From the NCBI GenBank assembly GCA_903861235.1, contig CAIOTP010000182.1:1-5876 (forward strand): DNA of 5,876 nt, written 5' to 3'. The stretch is from an uncultured bacterium. Lineage in GTDB: Bacteria > Planctomycetota > Phycisphaerae > Phycisphaerales > SM1A02. The translations under genes were made by a program, and so were the position numbers. Positions 1 through 5,876 of this stretch are shown one piece after another (position 1 is the first letter of the stretch; the number at the start of each line of letters is the position of its first letter). The notes under the pieces were generated by a model. It saw only the letters and a list, made by a program, of their open reading frames with translations, had not been told where the DNA came from and ran no database searches.

Positions 1-651
1 GCCGTACAGGATGACCATGCGGTGGCAGACGTCCTCCACATCGGCCAGAAGGTGACTGCTCAGCAGGATGGTCTTGCCCCGCCGGCCCAGCTCCAGCAGC
101 AGATCCTTCACCTGTCGCGTGCCGATGGGGTCCAGTCCACTGGTGGGCTCGTCCAGGATCAGGAACTCCGGATCGTTGATCAGCGCCTGCGCCAGACCCA
201 GGCGCCGTGCCATGCCCTTGCTGAACTCGCCCACCGGCCGGTGCTGCACCTGGTTCAGGCCGACCATCTCCAGCAGCTCGCCGGCGCGGCGCCGCCGCGT
301 GGAGCGGTCCAGACCGAAGAGCTTGCCGTAGTAGTCGAGCGTCTCGATCGGATTGAGGAAGCGGTAGAGATAGCTCTCCTCGGGCAGGTAGCCGATGCGG
401 TTCTTCACCTGCACGTCCTCGGGCGACCGACCGAGCACCACCAGCCGGCCGCGGGTCGGACGCAGAAGACCCAGGATCATCTTGATCGTGGTGCTCTTGC
501 CGCTGCCGTTGGGACCCAGCAGGCCGAAGATCTCCTGCGGACGGATCTCGAAATCGATGTCGTCCACCGCACGGGCCTTGGCCCGGAGCCAGAAGTCGCT
601 GAAGACCTTGGTGAGTCCCACCGCCTCGACGGCCTTCGGCTGCGCGGCCAT
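1..651 (-). CDS. ABC-2 type transporter ATP-binding protein (3' end beyond window)
   Basis: This is the nucleotide-binding subunit of an ABC transporter of the NatA/DrrA/CcmA-like group, which hydrolyses ATP at the cytoplasmic face to drive an ABC-2 type permease. The first 217 residues are present. All core motifs are visible: Walker A GPNGSGKST (residues 46-54), a Q-loop region GYLPEE (87-92) with Glu where many families have Gln, signature FSKGMARRLGLAQAL (143-157) in place of LSGGQ, Walker B FLILDE (163-168), D-loop SGLDP (171-175) and the H-loop histidine in SSHLL (His200). The degenerate signature and the GYLPE form are usual for this group, so the enzyme looks intact. The C-terminal part is cut by the left edge. 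The ATG at 651 overlaps the stop of the upstream SPFH gene by one base (TGATG), with GGGAGA eight bases ahead, so translation is probably coupled. The substrate cannot be read; the cognate permease may lie beyond the left edge. Confidence 0.95.
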   Translation of the reverse strand, partial: MAAQPKAVEAVGLTKVFSDFWLRAKARAVDDIDFEIRPQEIFGLLGPNGSGKSTTIKMILGLLRPTRGRLVVLGRSPEDVQVKNRIGYLPEESYLYRFLNPIETLDYYGKLFGLDRSTRRRRAGELLEMVGLNQVQHRPVGEFSKGMARRLGLAQALINDPEFLILDEPTSGLDPIGTRQVKDLLLELGRRGKTILLSSHLLADVEDVCHRMVILYG

Positions 652-2081
652 CACTTGTTCTCCCGGCCGAAGCCCTTCTCGCCCTTCTCGTCCAGGCGAC
701 GGCCCTCCTTGTTGATCATGATCTGCCGCACGCCCAGGTTCCACGAGGGCAGCATGGCCTCCTCGATCTCCCGGGCCCGCTTGCGGCGCTCCGCGTCCGC
801 GGACCGCCGGGCCTGCATGATCTCGGGGCTGCTTCCGAAGGCGATCTGGCTCAGGCCCGTCCCGGGCGGAAGGCTGAACACCTCCACCTCCCTCTGGTCC
901 AGCACGCTTCGCACGGCCTCGAGCCAGAGCTGCCGGGCCAGCTGCCGGGGATTCTGACGGAAGCTCTCGCGAAGGCCCTCCAGACGCCGCAGGTCCTTCG
1001 CCAGCGCCGCACTGACGGCGCTCTGGTAGGAGCGGGCGCGGTTCACGATGTTGCTGGCCGCGCCGGCGATGTCCTTGGCCTCCAGCCGCTGGCCGAGCTC
1101 CTTCATGAGGGCGTCGGCGCGGGCCAGGTCGCCCGAGGCGAGCGCCGCCTCGTAGCCGTCGATCGCCTTCAGGATGTCCTCGTACCGGGGACCCGCGGCG
1201 GCCAGCAGCGTGCCGGTGGCTTCCTGGCGGGCCTTCTCGACCGTGGTGCGAGCGTCCTCACGCGTCTTCTGCAGGTAGCTCAGCTGGTTGCGCACCGCGA
1301 AGGGCGCGCTGCGCTCGGGCAAGGTCACCCGCTGCACCTTCAGGCCGCTGGCCATGGCGTCGAGCACGCGCTGGCTCTCGGCCTGCACCATCTGGGCGGG
1401 CAACTCACGCTGCTCCACCAGTTCCTGCAGGGTCAGTCGCGAGGCCGCGGCCACCACGCCGCGACGGAGGGCCGCACGCACGATGGCGTCGACACGCTCC
1501 AGATCCATGGATTCCAGGAATCGGACGGGATCCTCCACCACGTACTCGGCGGTCACCTGCACGTGGGCCAGGTCGCCGTCGCCGGTGATCACCGAGCCGT
1601 CCTTGCCGGGCATGACGGGCTTGTTGATGTCCGCGGCGTCCACCTGCTGGTCGGTGGTGATGTTCTGGCCTCCGGTGTTGGGCCAGAAGTCGGTGCGCAG
1701 GTCCACCACGCGGCGCGTCTCGAAGGAGGTCACCTGCCCCACGGGATAGGGCCAGAACGGAGTCAGGCCCGGCGAGAGCGCCTCCTGTCCAGGCTCGCCC
1801 ACGATGCGGCCGAAGAGCAGCTTCACCCCCGTGGCACCCTCCTGCACCGTCTGGAAACCGCTGAACAGGAAGGTCACGAGCAGGCCCAGGATGGCCAGCT
1901 GCAGCAGGCGGTAGCTCAGCTTCAGCGAATCGGCCAGGCTCTGGTTGGCCGGATCCATGGCCGAACGCAGCGCCGCCTCGGCGGCCTCCGGCGCGTTCAC
2001 CGCGAAGGTGGCGCTCGCTTCGCGGCGTGGCGCCTCGGATTCCGCGCCCTCCTCGGGCACCTGGTCGCGGTCCTGGCTCAC
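651..2081 (-). CDS. SPFH/Band 7 membrane protein, HflK-like (third SPFH gene of the cluster)
   Basis: A 476-residue SPFH protein with the layout of HflK, a partner of HflC in the cage that controls the FtsH protease. Residues 1-55 are a charged, Ala/Glu-rich presumed cytoplasmic tail. One membrane helix follows at about 58-76 (LQLAILGLLVTFLFSGF), then an SPFH domain at about 77-270. VQEGATGVKLLFGRIVG matches the HflK entry segment, and GDGDLAHVQVTAEYVVEDPVRFLE matches its TSDENVVRVEMNVQYRV region. Residues about 270-440 are helical and charged, probably coiled coil; LWLEAVRSVLDQREVEVF (385-402) corresponds to the HflK C-terminal LYIETMEKVL segment. About 40 extra residues (130-168, containing FWPNTGG) sit inside the SPFH domain. 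The start chosen is GTG at 2081, which forms a GTGA overlap with the hflC stop. An open frame continues upstream to 2738, but it lies over hflC and has no SPFH similarity. The ribosome site is weak, which fits coupling to hflC. It is longer than E. coli HflK (about 419). Function is inferred from family. Confidence 0.88.
   Translation of the reverse strand: MSQDRDQVPEEGAESEAPRREASATFAVNAPEAAEAALRSAMDPANQSLADSLKLSYRLLQLAILGLLVTFLFSGFQTVQEGATGVKLLFGRIVGEPGQEALSPGLTPFWPYPVGQVTSFETRRVVDLRTDFWPNTGGQNITTDQQVDAADINKPVMPGKDGSVITGDGDLAHVQVTAEYVVEDPVRFLESMDLERVDAIVRAALRRGVVAAASRLTLQELVEQRELPAQMVQAESQRVLDAMASGLKVQRVTLPERSAPFAVRNQLSYLQKTREDARTTVEKARQEATGTLLAAAGPRYEDILKAIDGYEAALASGDLARADALMKELGQRLEAKDIAGAASNIVNRARSYQSAVSAALAKDLRRLEGLRESFRQNPRQLARQLWLEAVRSVLDQREVEVFSLPPGTGLSQIAFGSSPEIMQARRSADAERRKRAREIEEAMLPSWNLGVRQIMINKEGRRLDEKGEKGFGRENK
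659..664 (-). promoter_or_regulatory. Ribosome binding site of the ABC ATPase gene
   Basis: GGGAGA on the minus strand lies about eight bases before the ATG at 651, inside the last codons of the upstream SPFH gene. It supports this start and a coupled TGATG junction. Confidence 0.6.
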
Positions 2082-3013
2082 TTCCCGCCCCCGCCCTGGA
2101 AGGTGCGCTGCTGCGGCTGCGGAATGCCGTTGGCGTCCGTGGGCGCGTCCAGGTCGATCATGTGGAACGGCGCCTTGGTCATGTCGGTCACGAAGGTGGT
2201 GCTTCCGGTCAGGCTGGCGCGCAGCGTGTCGAGCCATGCCAGGAAGATGGCCAAGTCGGCCTCCTGCTTCATCTGCTCGTAGTAGCGCGTGGCCTCGGTG
2301 TTGCCCACGGCCTCGATCTCCGCGGCCCACTGGTCGGCGAAGTTCCGGATGGTGTCCGCCTGGCTGGCGGCCTGGCTCTTGATGGCGTCGGCTTCGGCCT
2401 GCCCGCGGCTCTCCTCCAGGTTGGCCAGCGTCTCCTGCACCGCGCTCATGCGCTTCACCACGGCGATGGTGGTCTTGGGCGGCAGCACCACCTGGCTCAG
2501 ACCCACGCTGCGGGCCTCCACGCCCGCCATGGGATTGCGGTTCAGGTCCTCCAGGATGGCCTGCTCCGCGTCGGGCAGGCGGCTGTTGGCACCGATCAGG
2601 TCGGTGAAGGCGAAGCGTCCCACCGCTCCGCGCAGGCCCGCGTTCAGCCGCGTCTCCAGCTCCTTGCCCGCCGAATCGAGCGTGCCGTAGCTGGTGAAGA
2701 AGTCCATGGCCGTGTCGCTCTTGGGATCGACCCTCCACAGCAGGAAGGCACGCACCACCACCTGCTGGCCGTCCTTGGTCAGCACCGTCTCCAGGTTGCT
2801 CTCGCTCAGCTGCAGCCTGGTGTCGAGCTTGGTCACGCTGTCGATGAAGAAGGGCGCCTTGAAGTGCAGACCCGGCTGGCGGACGACCTCCATGGGCTTG
2901 CCGAAGCGCGTGGCCACGGCCAGCTCGTGGTAGTTCACGGTGTAGGTGGTGTTGAACAGGGTCAGCACCAGCAGGATGACGGCTCCGGCGGCCACGGGAA
3001 GCGTGCGTGTCAT
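2078..3013 (-). CDS. hflC: HflC-like SPFH protein (protease modulator)
   Basis: A 311-residue homologue of HflC, slightly shorter than the E. coli protein (334). HflC pairs with HflK to form a periplasmic, membrane-anchored cage around FtsH that limits its access to membrane protein substrates. The N-terminus is a short signal anchor (hydrophobic about residues 6-20, AVILLVLTLF). The SPFH domain follows: HELAVATRFGKP, then QPGLHFKAPFFIDSVTKLDTR, which closely matches HflC's EPGLHFKIPFIETVKMLDAR. VTKDGQQVVVRAFLLWRV parallels VTKEKKDLIVDSYIKWRI, and GVEARSVGLSQVVLPP parallels GIEVVDVRIKQINLP. Residues about 185-255 form a charged helical stretch with an Ala/Glu/Gln-rich AEADAIKSQAASQADTI segment like the HflC coiled coil, followed by FLAWLDTLRASL like FYAFIRSLRAYENSF. 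The tail is Gln/Gly-rich. The ATG at 3013 has AGGAGA seven bases upstream. It follows the first SPFH gene by 16 bases and its stop overlaps the next start. The assignment is strong; its FtsH partner is not in the window. Confidence 0.92.
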   Translation of the reverse strand: MTRTLPVAAGAVILLVLTLFNTTYTVNYHELAVATRFGKPMEVVRQPGLHFKAPFFIDSVTKLDTRLQLSESNLETVLTKDGQQVVVRAFLLWRVDPKSDTAMDFFTSYGTLDSAGKELETRLNAGLRGAVGRFAFTDLIGANSRLPDAEQAILEDLNRNPMAGVEARSVGLSQVVLPPKTTIAVVKRMSAVQETLANLEESRGQAEADAIKSQAASQADTIRNFADQWAAEIEAVGNTEATRYYEQMKQEADLAIFLAWLDTLRASLTGSTTFVTDMTKAPFHMIDLDAPTDANGIPQPQQRTFQGGGGK

Positions 3014-3020
3014 GATCGGT

Positions 3021-3026
3021 TCTCCT
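3021..3026 (-). promoter_or_regulatory. Ribosome binding site of hflC
   Basis: AGGAGA on the minus strand sits seven bases before the ATG at 3013, in the 16-base gap and the end of the upstream SPFH gene. It is the clearest Shine-Dalgarno sequence in the window and fixes the hflC start. Confidence 0.8.
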
Positions 3027-3029
3027 GCC

Positions 3030-5186
3030 TCATTCCTTCTTCTCGAGATAGTCGGCCAGGTTCAGGCCGCTGTCCGGCTGCTGCATCTGGATGTCGAGCC
3101 GCACCTTGGCGGGGTCGACGCCGAGCACGTACTTCTGGCGCACCGAGGCCACGCTGCGGGCGAGCGTCTCCATGACGCGGCGCTCCATGAAGAGACGCGG
3201 CGCCGCGTGGAACGCGGCCGCCTGGCCCAGCACCTCGCTGGCGGTGCGTCGGGCGTCCATGTGCAGCGCCCACCGTCGGGCCTGGGCCTGACGGATCTGC
3301 GTCGCGATCATGCCTCGCGAGTTCGCCAGCATGCCCTCCACGGCACGGCGCGCGGACACGGTGTCGGGATCGGACTCGCCTCGCTCGCGCGTGAGCGTGC
3401 GCCACCGGTCGATGCCCTGCACCACGCCGTCGGCCAGACGGGCGTCGCCGAGCAGCTTGGCCATGCTCGCGCCGATCAGCCGCTGGGCCTCCTCCTTGAC
3501 CTTCCGGGCGTTCTGCACGTCGATGCTCAGCTCCTCGTAGAGCGTGGCGGCCTCGCCCGGCGGGCGCAGCCCGGGGATCTGGATGCTGACCACCTGCACG
3601 CCGGTGCCCTGCCGGTCGAAGCTGGCCTGCAGGCGCTCGCGCAGGCTGGTGGCCAGCTGCGCCCCGCTGGGGCTGAGCACCTGGTCCAGCGGCTGCGTGC
3701 CCAGGAACTGGCTCACCTCACGCCGGGCGATCTCGCGGAGCACCACCTCGCGCGTCTCCAGCCCTTCCTTGCGGATGCGGGCGTCGCTGGCGAAGCCCAG
3801 CCAGTCCATCAGGCCTTCCGGCTTGATCCGCCAGTTGAGCACCAGATCCGCGTCCACCAGCGCGAACCGGCTGGAGATGCCGCTGAGCTGGGCTTCCACG
3901 GCCTCCTCGGCCGCCTGCATGCCGCCCGGCACCGGCACCGGCGTGGCGGCCTGCGCAGCGCTGCCTGCGCCCAGGTCCTTGCGGACCTCCTCGCTCAGCC
4001 GGGGCGCGGCCACGATGTAGGGCCGACGCTCCTCGTTCTCCTGCGCCTCGCTCCACAGGTTGACCTGGCCCACCTTGAGGCCCTTGCCCTGCAAGGGGAG
4101 CGAGCGGACGCGCGACATGTCCACCAGTTCCGCCGTCTCGAACGGCCACGGAAGCTTGAACATGACCTCGCCCTGGTACACGCGGCCCACCAGACCGCCA
4201 CCACGCAGCCGCACCGCCTGCTGTCCCGGCCCAACCACCACCACGCAACTCAAGGCCACCAGCGCCACGGCGCCCAGCGCCAGCAGCCCGCCACCGCTCC
4301 GCAGCAGCAGCTTGTAGCCCCAACTGGACGCGATGTCGAAGCCGAACTGGTAGTTGACCGCCTCGTTGATGCCGCGGACCAGGTTGTCCGGCGCCGCCAG
4401 CAGGCCCAGCACCCGGCTGTCGAACGCGGGCCGCGGCGTCTCGCCCGCACGGCGCGGGCGGTACAGGTTCAGGATGGCGTTGAGCAGGATCTCGGCCGCC
4501 ATGACCATCTGGCCCACCGCCAGACCCGTGGCCACCCACTGCAGCACCGCCGGACGCTGGAAGACATGGAAGACGATGCCGACCGCGGTGGCCAGGGCGA
4601 CCAGCGCCACCCCCACCATGAAGCCGGCTCCACCCCGAAGGTTCTGCCAGGCCGGCTGACGCGACATGCCCGCCACGAATCGCGCAAAGATGAACGCCAC
4701 CAGGGCAATCGACAGGCACACCGCCACCTGCCAGCCCAGCGAACCTCCCACCTGGAAGGCCACTTCGGCACCGGGCTCGTCCATGGCCCGCAGGTTGGCC
4801 AGGTTGAACCAGCCCACCAGCCCCAGCACGGCGGCCACGCCCAGGCTCACGCCGGGCACCAGCCAGTGATGCATGAGCCGCAGACGGCGGGCGGCCGCCT
4901 CCTGGTCGGGAGCCGATCGCTCGAAGATGGTGGCGTCACCACGACTCGAGACGAGCTCCTCCCGCTCCATGGCCTCCAGCCGCTCGAGCCGATGCTGGTG
5001 GAAGACCACGGCCAGGCAGGCCCAGACCGGGATGCCGGCGAAGCCGTACCAGCTGGCCACCATGAAGGTGGTGTCACCGGCCGCGCGGCCGTAGAGCAGC
5101 AGCGTCAGGCCGGCGGCCAGCTGCAGCAGCAGGCCGAGCACGGCCACACGGGAGGCCTTCTGATAGGCGACATGATCCACTCGCAT
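3030..5186 (-). CDS. Polytopic HflK-like SPFH/Band 7 protein with six-helix N-terminal membrane domain
   Basis: A 718-residue protein, far longer than E. coli HflK. Residues 1-240 hold six predicted membrane helices (about 13-32, 41-62, 107-128, 151-171, 187-208, 215-238). A 55-residue loop and a seventh helix (about 299-318) precede an SPFH domain (about 319-560). Visible matches are VVVVGPGQQAVRLRGGGLVGRVYQGEVMFKLPWPFE, which resembles the HflK/HflC entry segment, and FALVDADLVLNWRIKPEGLMDWL, the strand region matching VRVEMNVQYRV in HflK. A charged, probably coiled-coil region follows (about 555-685), then a tail like the HflK C-terminus. Arg/Lys-rich loops (63-106, 172-186, 241-297) fit an N-in topology, which with seven helices places the SPFH domain in the periplasm as in HflK/HflC. 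An Ala/Pro-rich insert lies at about 403-435 inside the SPFH domain. The start is ATG 5186; a GAGGAG 15 bases upstream is rather distant. Upstream the frame is open but runs antisense to the divergent permease and looks unprotein-like. It is first in the operon. The role of the six-helix module is unknown. Confidence 0.88.
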   Translation of the reverse strand: MRVDHVAYQKASRVAVLGLLLQLAAGLTLLLYGRAAGDTTFMVASWYGFAGIPVWACLAVVFHQHRLERLEAMEREELVSSRGDATIFERSAPDQEAAARRLRLMHHWLVPGVSLGVAAVLGLVGWFNLANLRAMDEPGAEVAFQVGGSLGWQVAVCLSIALVAFIFARFVAGMSRQPAWQNLRGGAGFMVGVALVALATAVGIVFHVFQRPAVLQWVATGLAVGQMVMAAEILLNAILNLYRPRRAGETPRPAFDSRVLGLLAAPDNLVRGINEAVNYQFGFDIASSWGYKLLLRSGGGLLALGAVALVALSCVVVVGPGQQAVRLRGGGLVGRVYQGEVMFKLPWPFETAELVDMSRVRSLPLQGKGLKVGQVNLWSEAQENEERRPYIVAAPRLSEEVRKDLGAGSAAQAATPVPVPGGMQAAEEAVEAQLSGISSRFALVDADLVLNWRIKPEGLMDWLGFASDARIRKEGLETREVVLREIARREVSQFLGTQPLDQVLSPSGAQLATSLRERLQASFDRQGTGVQVVSIQIPGLRPPGEAATLYEELSIDVQNARKVKEEAQRLIGASMAKLLGDARLADGVVQGIDRWRTLTRERGESDPDTVSARRAVEGMLANSRGMIATQIRQAQARRWALHMDARRTASEVLGQAAAFHAAPRLFMERRVMETLARSVASVRQKYVLGVDPAKVRLDIQMQQPDSGLNLADYLEKKE

Positions 5187-5333
5187 GCGGTCGGTCCAGG
5201 ACTCCTCGATCGGGGGAAAGCGGATGGTAGCCGCCGCCGTGGGGGTCGGCGGGCCGCGGCCTACGGGATCACCCCCGCCGGGTTCGAGGTCCGGGACTAA
5301 TCTTCCCGACCGGGACCTCCCTCCCGAAACCCC
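5187..5333. promoter_or_regulatory. Divergent intergenic region, presumed promoters of both transcription units
   Basis: These 147 bases separate the SPFH operon from the plus-strand permease and should carry both promoters. No strong sigma-70 pair is visible. Weak -10-like hexamers are TAATCT at 5298-5303 (plus) and TACCAT at 5225-5230 (minus, reading from the complement), neither with a convincing -35 box. Short palindromes are present: GGCCGCGGCC (5252-5261), arms CGGCGGG/CCCGCCG (5247-5253 and 5274-5280), GTCC-G-GGAC (5289-5297) and TCCCG-AC-CGGGA (5304-5315). In GC-rich DNA these can arise by chance, so an operator is only a possibility. Confidence 0.4.
5202..5207 (-). promoter_or_regulatory. 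Possible ribosome binding site of the polytopic SPFH gene
   Basis: GAGGAG on the minus strand lies 15 bases before the ATG at 5186. That is farther than the usual 5-10 bases. No other in-frame ATG or GTG lies closer downstream of it, so the site may be real but inefficient, or initiation may not depend on it. Confidence 0.35.
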
Positions 5334-5876
5334 ATGGCCTGGATCGAACAGCTCATCGCCATCTGCAGGAACACCTTCCTGGAGTGCATCCGCCAGCCGG
5401 TGGCGCTGGTGGCCATCGTGGTGGGACTGCTCTTCATCGTGCTGTCCAACCCCTTCGCCGCATTCACCATGCAGGACGACCAGCAGATGTACGTGGACAT
5501 CGGCATGTCCACCATCTTCACCTGCGGAGCCATCCTGGCGGCCTTCCTGGCCACCGGCGTGGTGAATCGGGAGATCGAGAACCGCACGGTGCTCACCGTG
5601 GTGAGCAAGCCGGTGCCCCGGCCCGTCTTCGTGCTGGGCAAGTACCTGGGCGTGGCCCTGGCCATCGCCGCCGTCACCCTGTGGCTCGCCATGGTTTTCA
5701 TGCTGGTCGAGCTGCACGGCACCATGCCCACCGTGCGCACGCCGTGGCACCAGCCCGTGCTCGCCTTCGGAACGAGTGCGCTCGTCATCACCTTCGCCGC
5801 CGCCACCTGGGGCAACTTCCTCTACGGATGGAACTTCCCCGCCACGGTGGTGGGGCTGGGGGTGCTGCTGCTGGCC
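5334..5876 (+). CDS. ABC-2 type transporter permease (3' end beyond window)
   Basis: The first 181 residues of a membrane permease subunit of the ABC-2 family, which works with a NatA-type ATPase to export an unknown substrate. The N-terminus IEQLIAICRNTFLECIRQP is a typical amphipathic entry helix of this family. Membrane helices are predicted at about 22-42, 60-77, 103-126, 143-158 and 165 to the edge. Between the second and third lies EIENRTVLTVVSKPVPRPVFVLGKYLG (80-106), the conserved cytoplasmic coupling segment seen in ABC-2 permeases, in which an E-x-x-x-x-T-V/L pattern and S-K-P-V-P-R follow the second helix. No stop occurs before the right edge, so only the C-terminal part is missing. 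The ATG at 5334 has no clear Shine-Dalgarno sequence; ACCTCC upstream is on the wrong strand sense. It is divergent from the SPFH operon, whose last visible gene is an ABC ATPase, but whether the two pair is unknown. Its resemblance to planctomycete permeases is recalled, not searched. Confidence 0.88.
   Translation, partial: MAWIEQLIAICRNTFLECIRQPVALVAIVVGLLFIVLSNPFAAFTMQDDQQMYVDIGMSTIFTCGAILAAFLATGVVNREIENRTVLTVVSKPVPRPVFVLGKYLGVALAIAAVTLWLAMVFMLVELHGTMPTVRTPWHQPVLAFGTSALVITFAAATWGNFLYGWNFPATVVGLGVLLLA

Noticed and set aside
22..957. Plus-strand open frame of 311 codons over the ABC ATPase
   Set aside because: The minus strand here encodes every ABC ATPase motif in order, so the plus frame is a shadow.
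2082..2738. Upstream extension of the third SPFH gene by about 219 codons
   Set aside because: The extension lies over the hflC coding region in another frame and is rich in Gly, Arg and His without recognisable structure. The GTG at 2081 overlapping the hflC stop is a far better start.
2027..3175. Plus-strand open frame of 382 codons over hflC
   Set aside because: Composition is low in hydrophobic order and shows no motif; it crosses two well-supported minus-strand genes and is a shadow.
3718..4719. Minus-strand open frame of 333 codons in a second frame inside the polytopic SPFH gene
   Set aside because: Gly/Ala/Arg-rich translation without domains; an alternative-frame shadow typical of GC-rich coding DNA.
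3030..5186. Transporter identity for the six-helix N-terminal domain
   Set aside because: The helices show no motif of a transporter family I can name, and the protein continues into an SPFH domain, so no transport function is assigned.
5247..5280. Rho-independent terminator from the CGGCGGG/CCCGCCG arms
   Set aside because: No T-run follows on either strand, and both adjacent genes start here rather than end.
2946..5300. Long plus-strand open frame of 784 codons opposite the polytopic SPFH gene
   Set aside because: It is His/Gln/Arg-rich with no domain, and lies antisense to a gene with clear SPFH and membrane features. High GC with strong third-position bias removes stop codons from the opposite strand.
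5187..5750. Upstream extension of the polytopic SPFH gene by 188 codons
   Set aside because: It is antisense to the ABC-2 permease and reads as His/Gly-rich non-protein sequence; the ATG at 5186 begins directly before the first membrane helix.

Overview
The window is GC-rich, about two thirds G+C by eye, and almost fully coding. It holds five genes. Four lie head to tail on the minus strand and read leftward; one is divergent on the plus strand. Both window edges cut a gene. No tRNA, rRNA, CRISPR array, insertion sequence or plasmid feature is visible. The organism looks like a free-living bacterium with strong GC third-position bias. The divergent permease and the HflK/HflC-like set resemble, from memory, proteins of Planctomycetota, perhaps Phycisphaerae. 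That placement is inference only.

Minus strand, in transcription order. (1) 5186-3030 encodes a 718-residue protein with six predicted N-terminal membrane helices, a seventh helix, and then an SPFH/Band 7 domain of HflK type. (2) 3013-2078 encodes a 311-residue HflC homologue. (3) 2081-651 encodes a 476-residue SPFH protein with classical HflK layout: cytoplasmic tail, one membrane helix, SPFH domain, long helical region. (4) 651-1 encodes the first 217 residues of an ABC transporter ATPase of the ABC-2/NatA group, which runs off the left edge. Junctions are very tight: a 16-nt gap with a good ribosome binding site, then a GTGA overlap, then a TGATG overlap. This looks like one translationally coupled operon.

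Plus strand. After a 147-nt divergent intergenic region, 5334 to the right edge encodes the first 181 residues of an ABC-2 type permease.

How the genes may work together. HflK and HflC are known to form a large membrane-anchored periplasmic cage around the FtsH protease. Here three SPFH proteins are co-encoded, so a cage or microdomain of three subunit types is plausible, one of them carrying a polytopic membrane module. FtsH is not in the window. The coupled ABC ATPase and the divergent ABC-2 permease suggest a link between this SPFH assembly and an exporter, but the sequence does not prove one.
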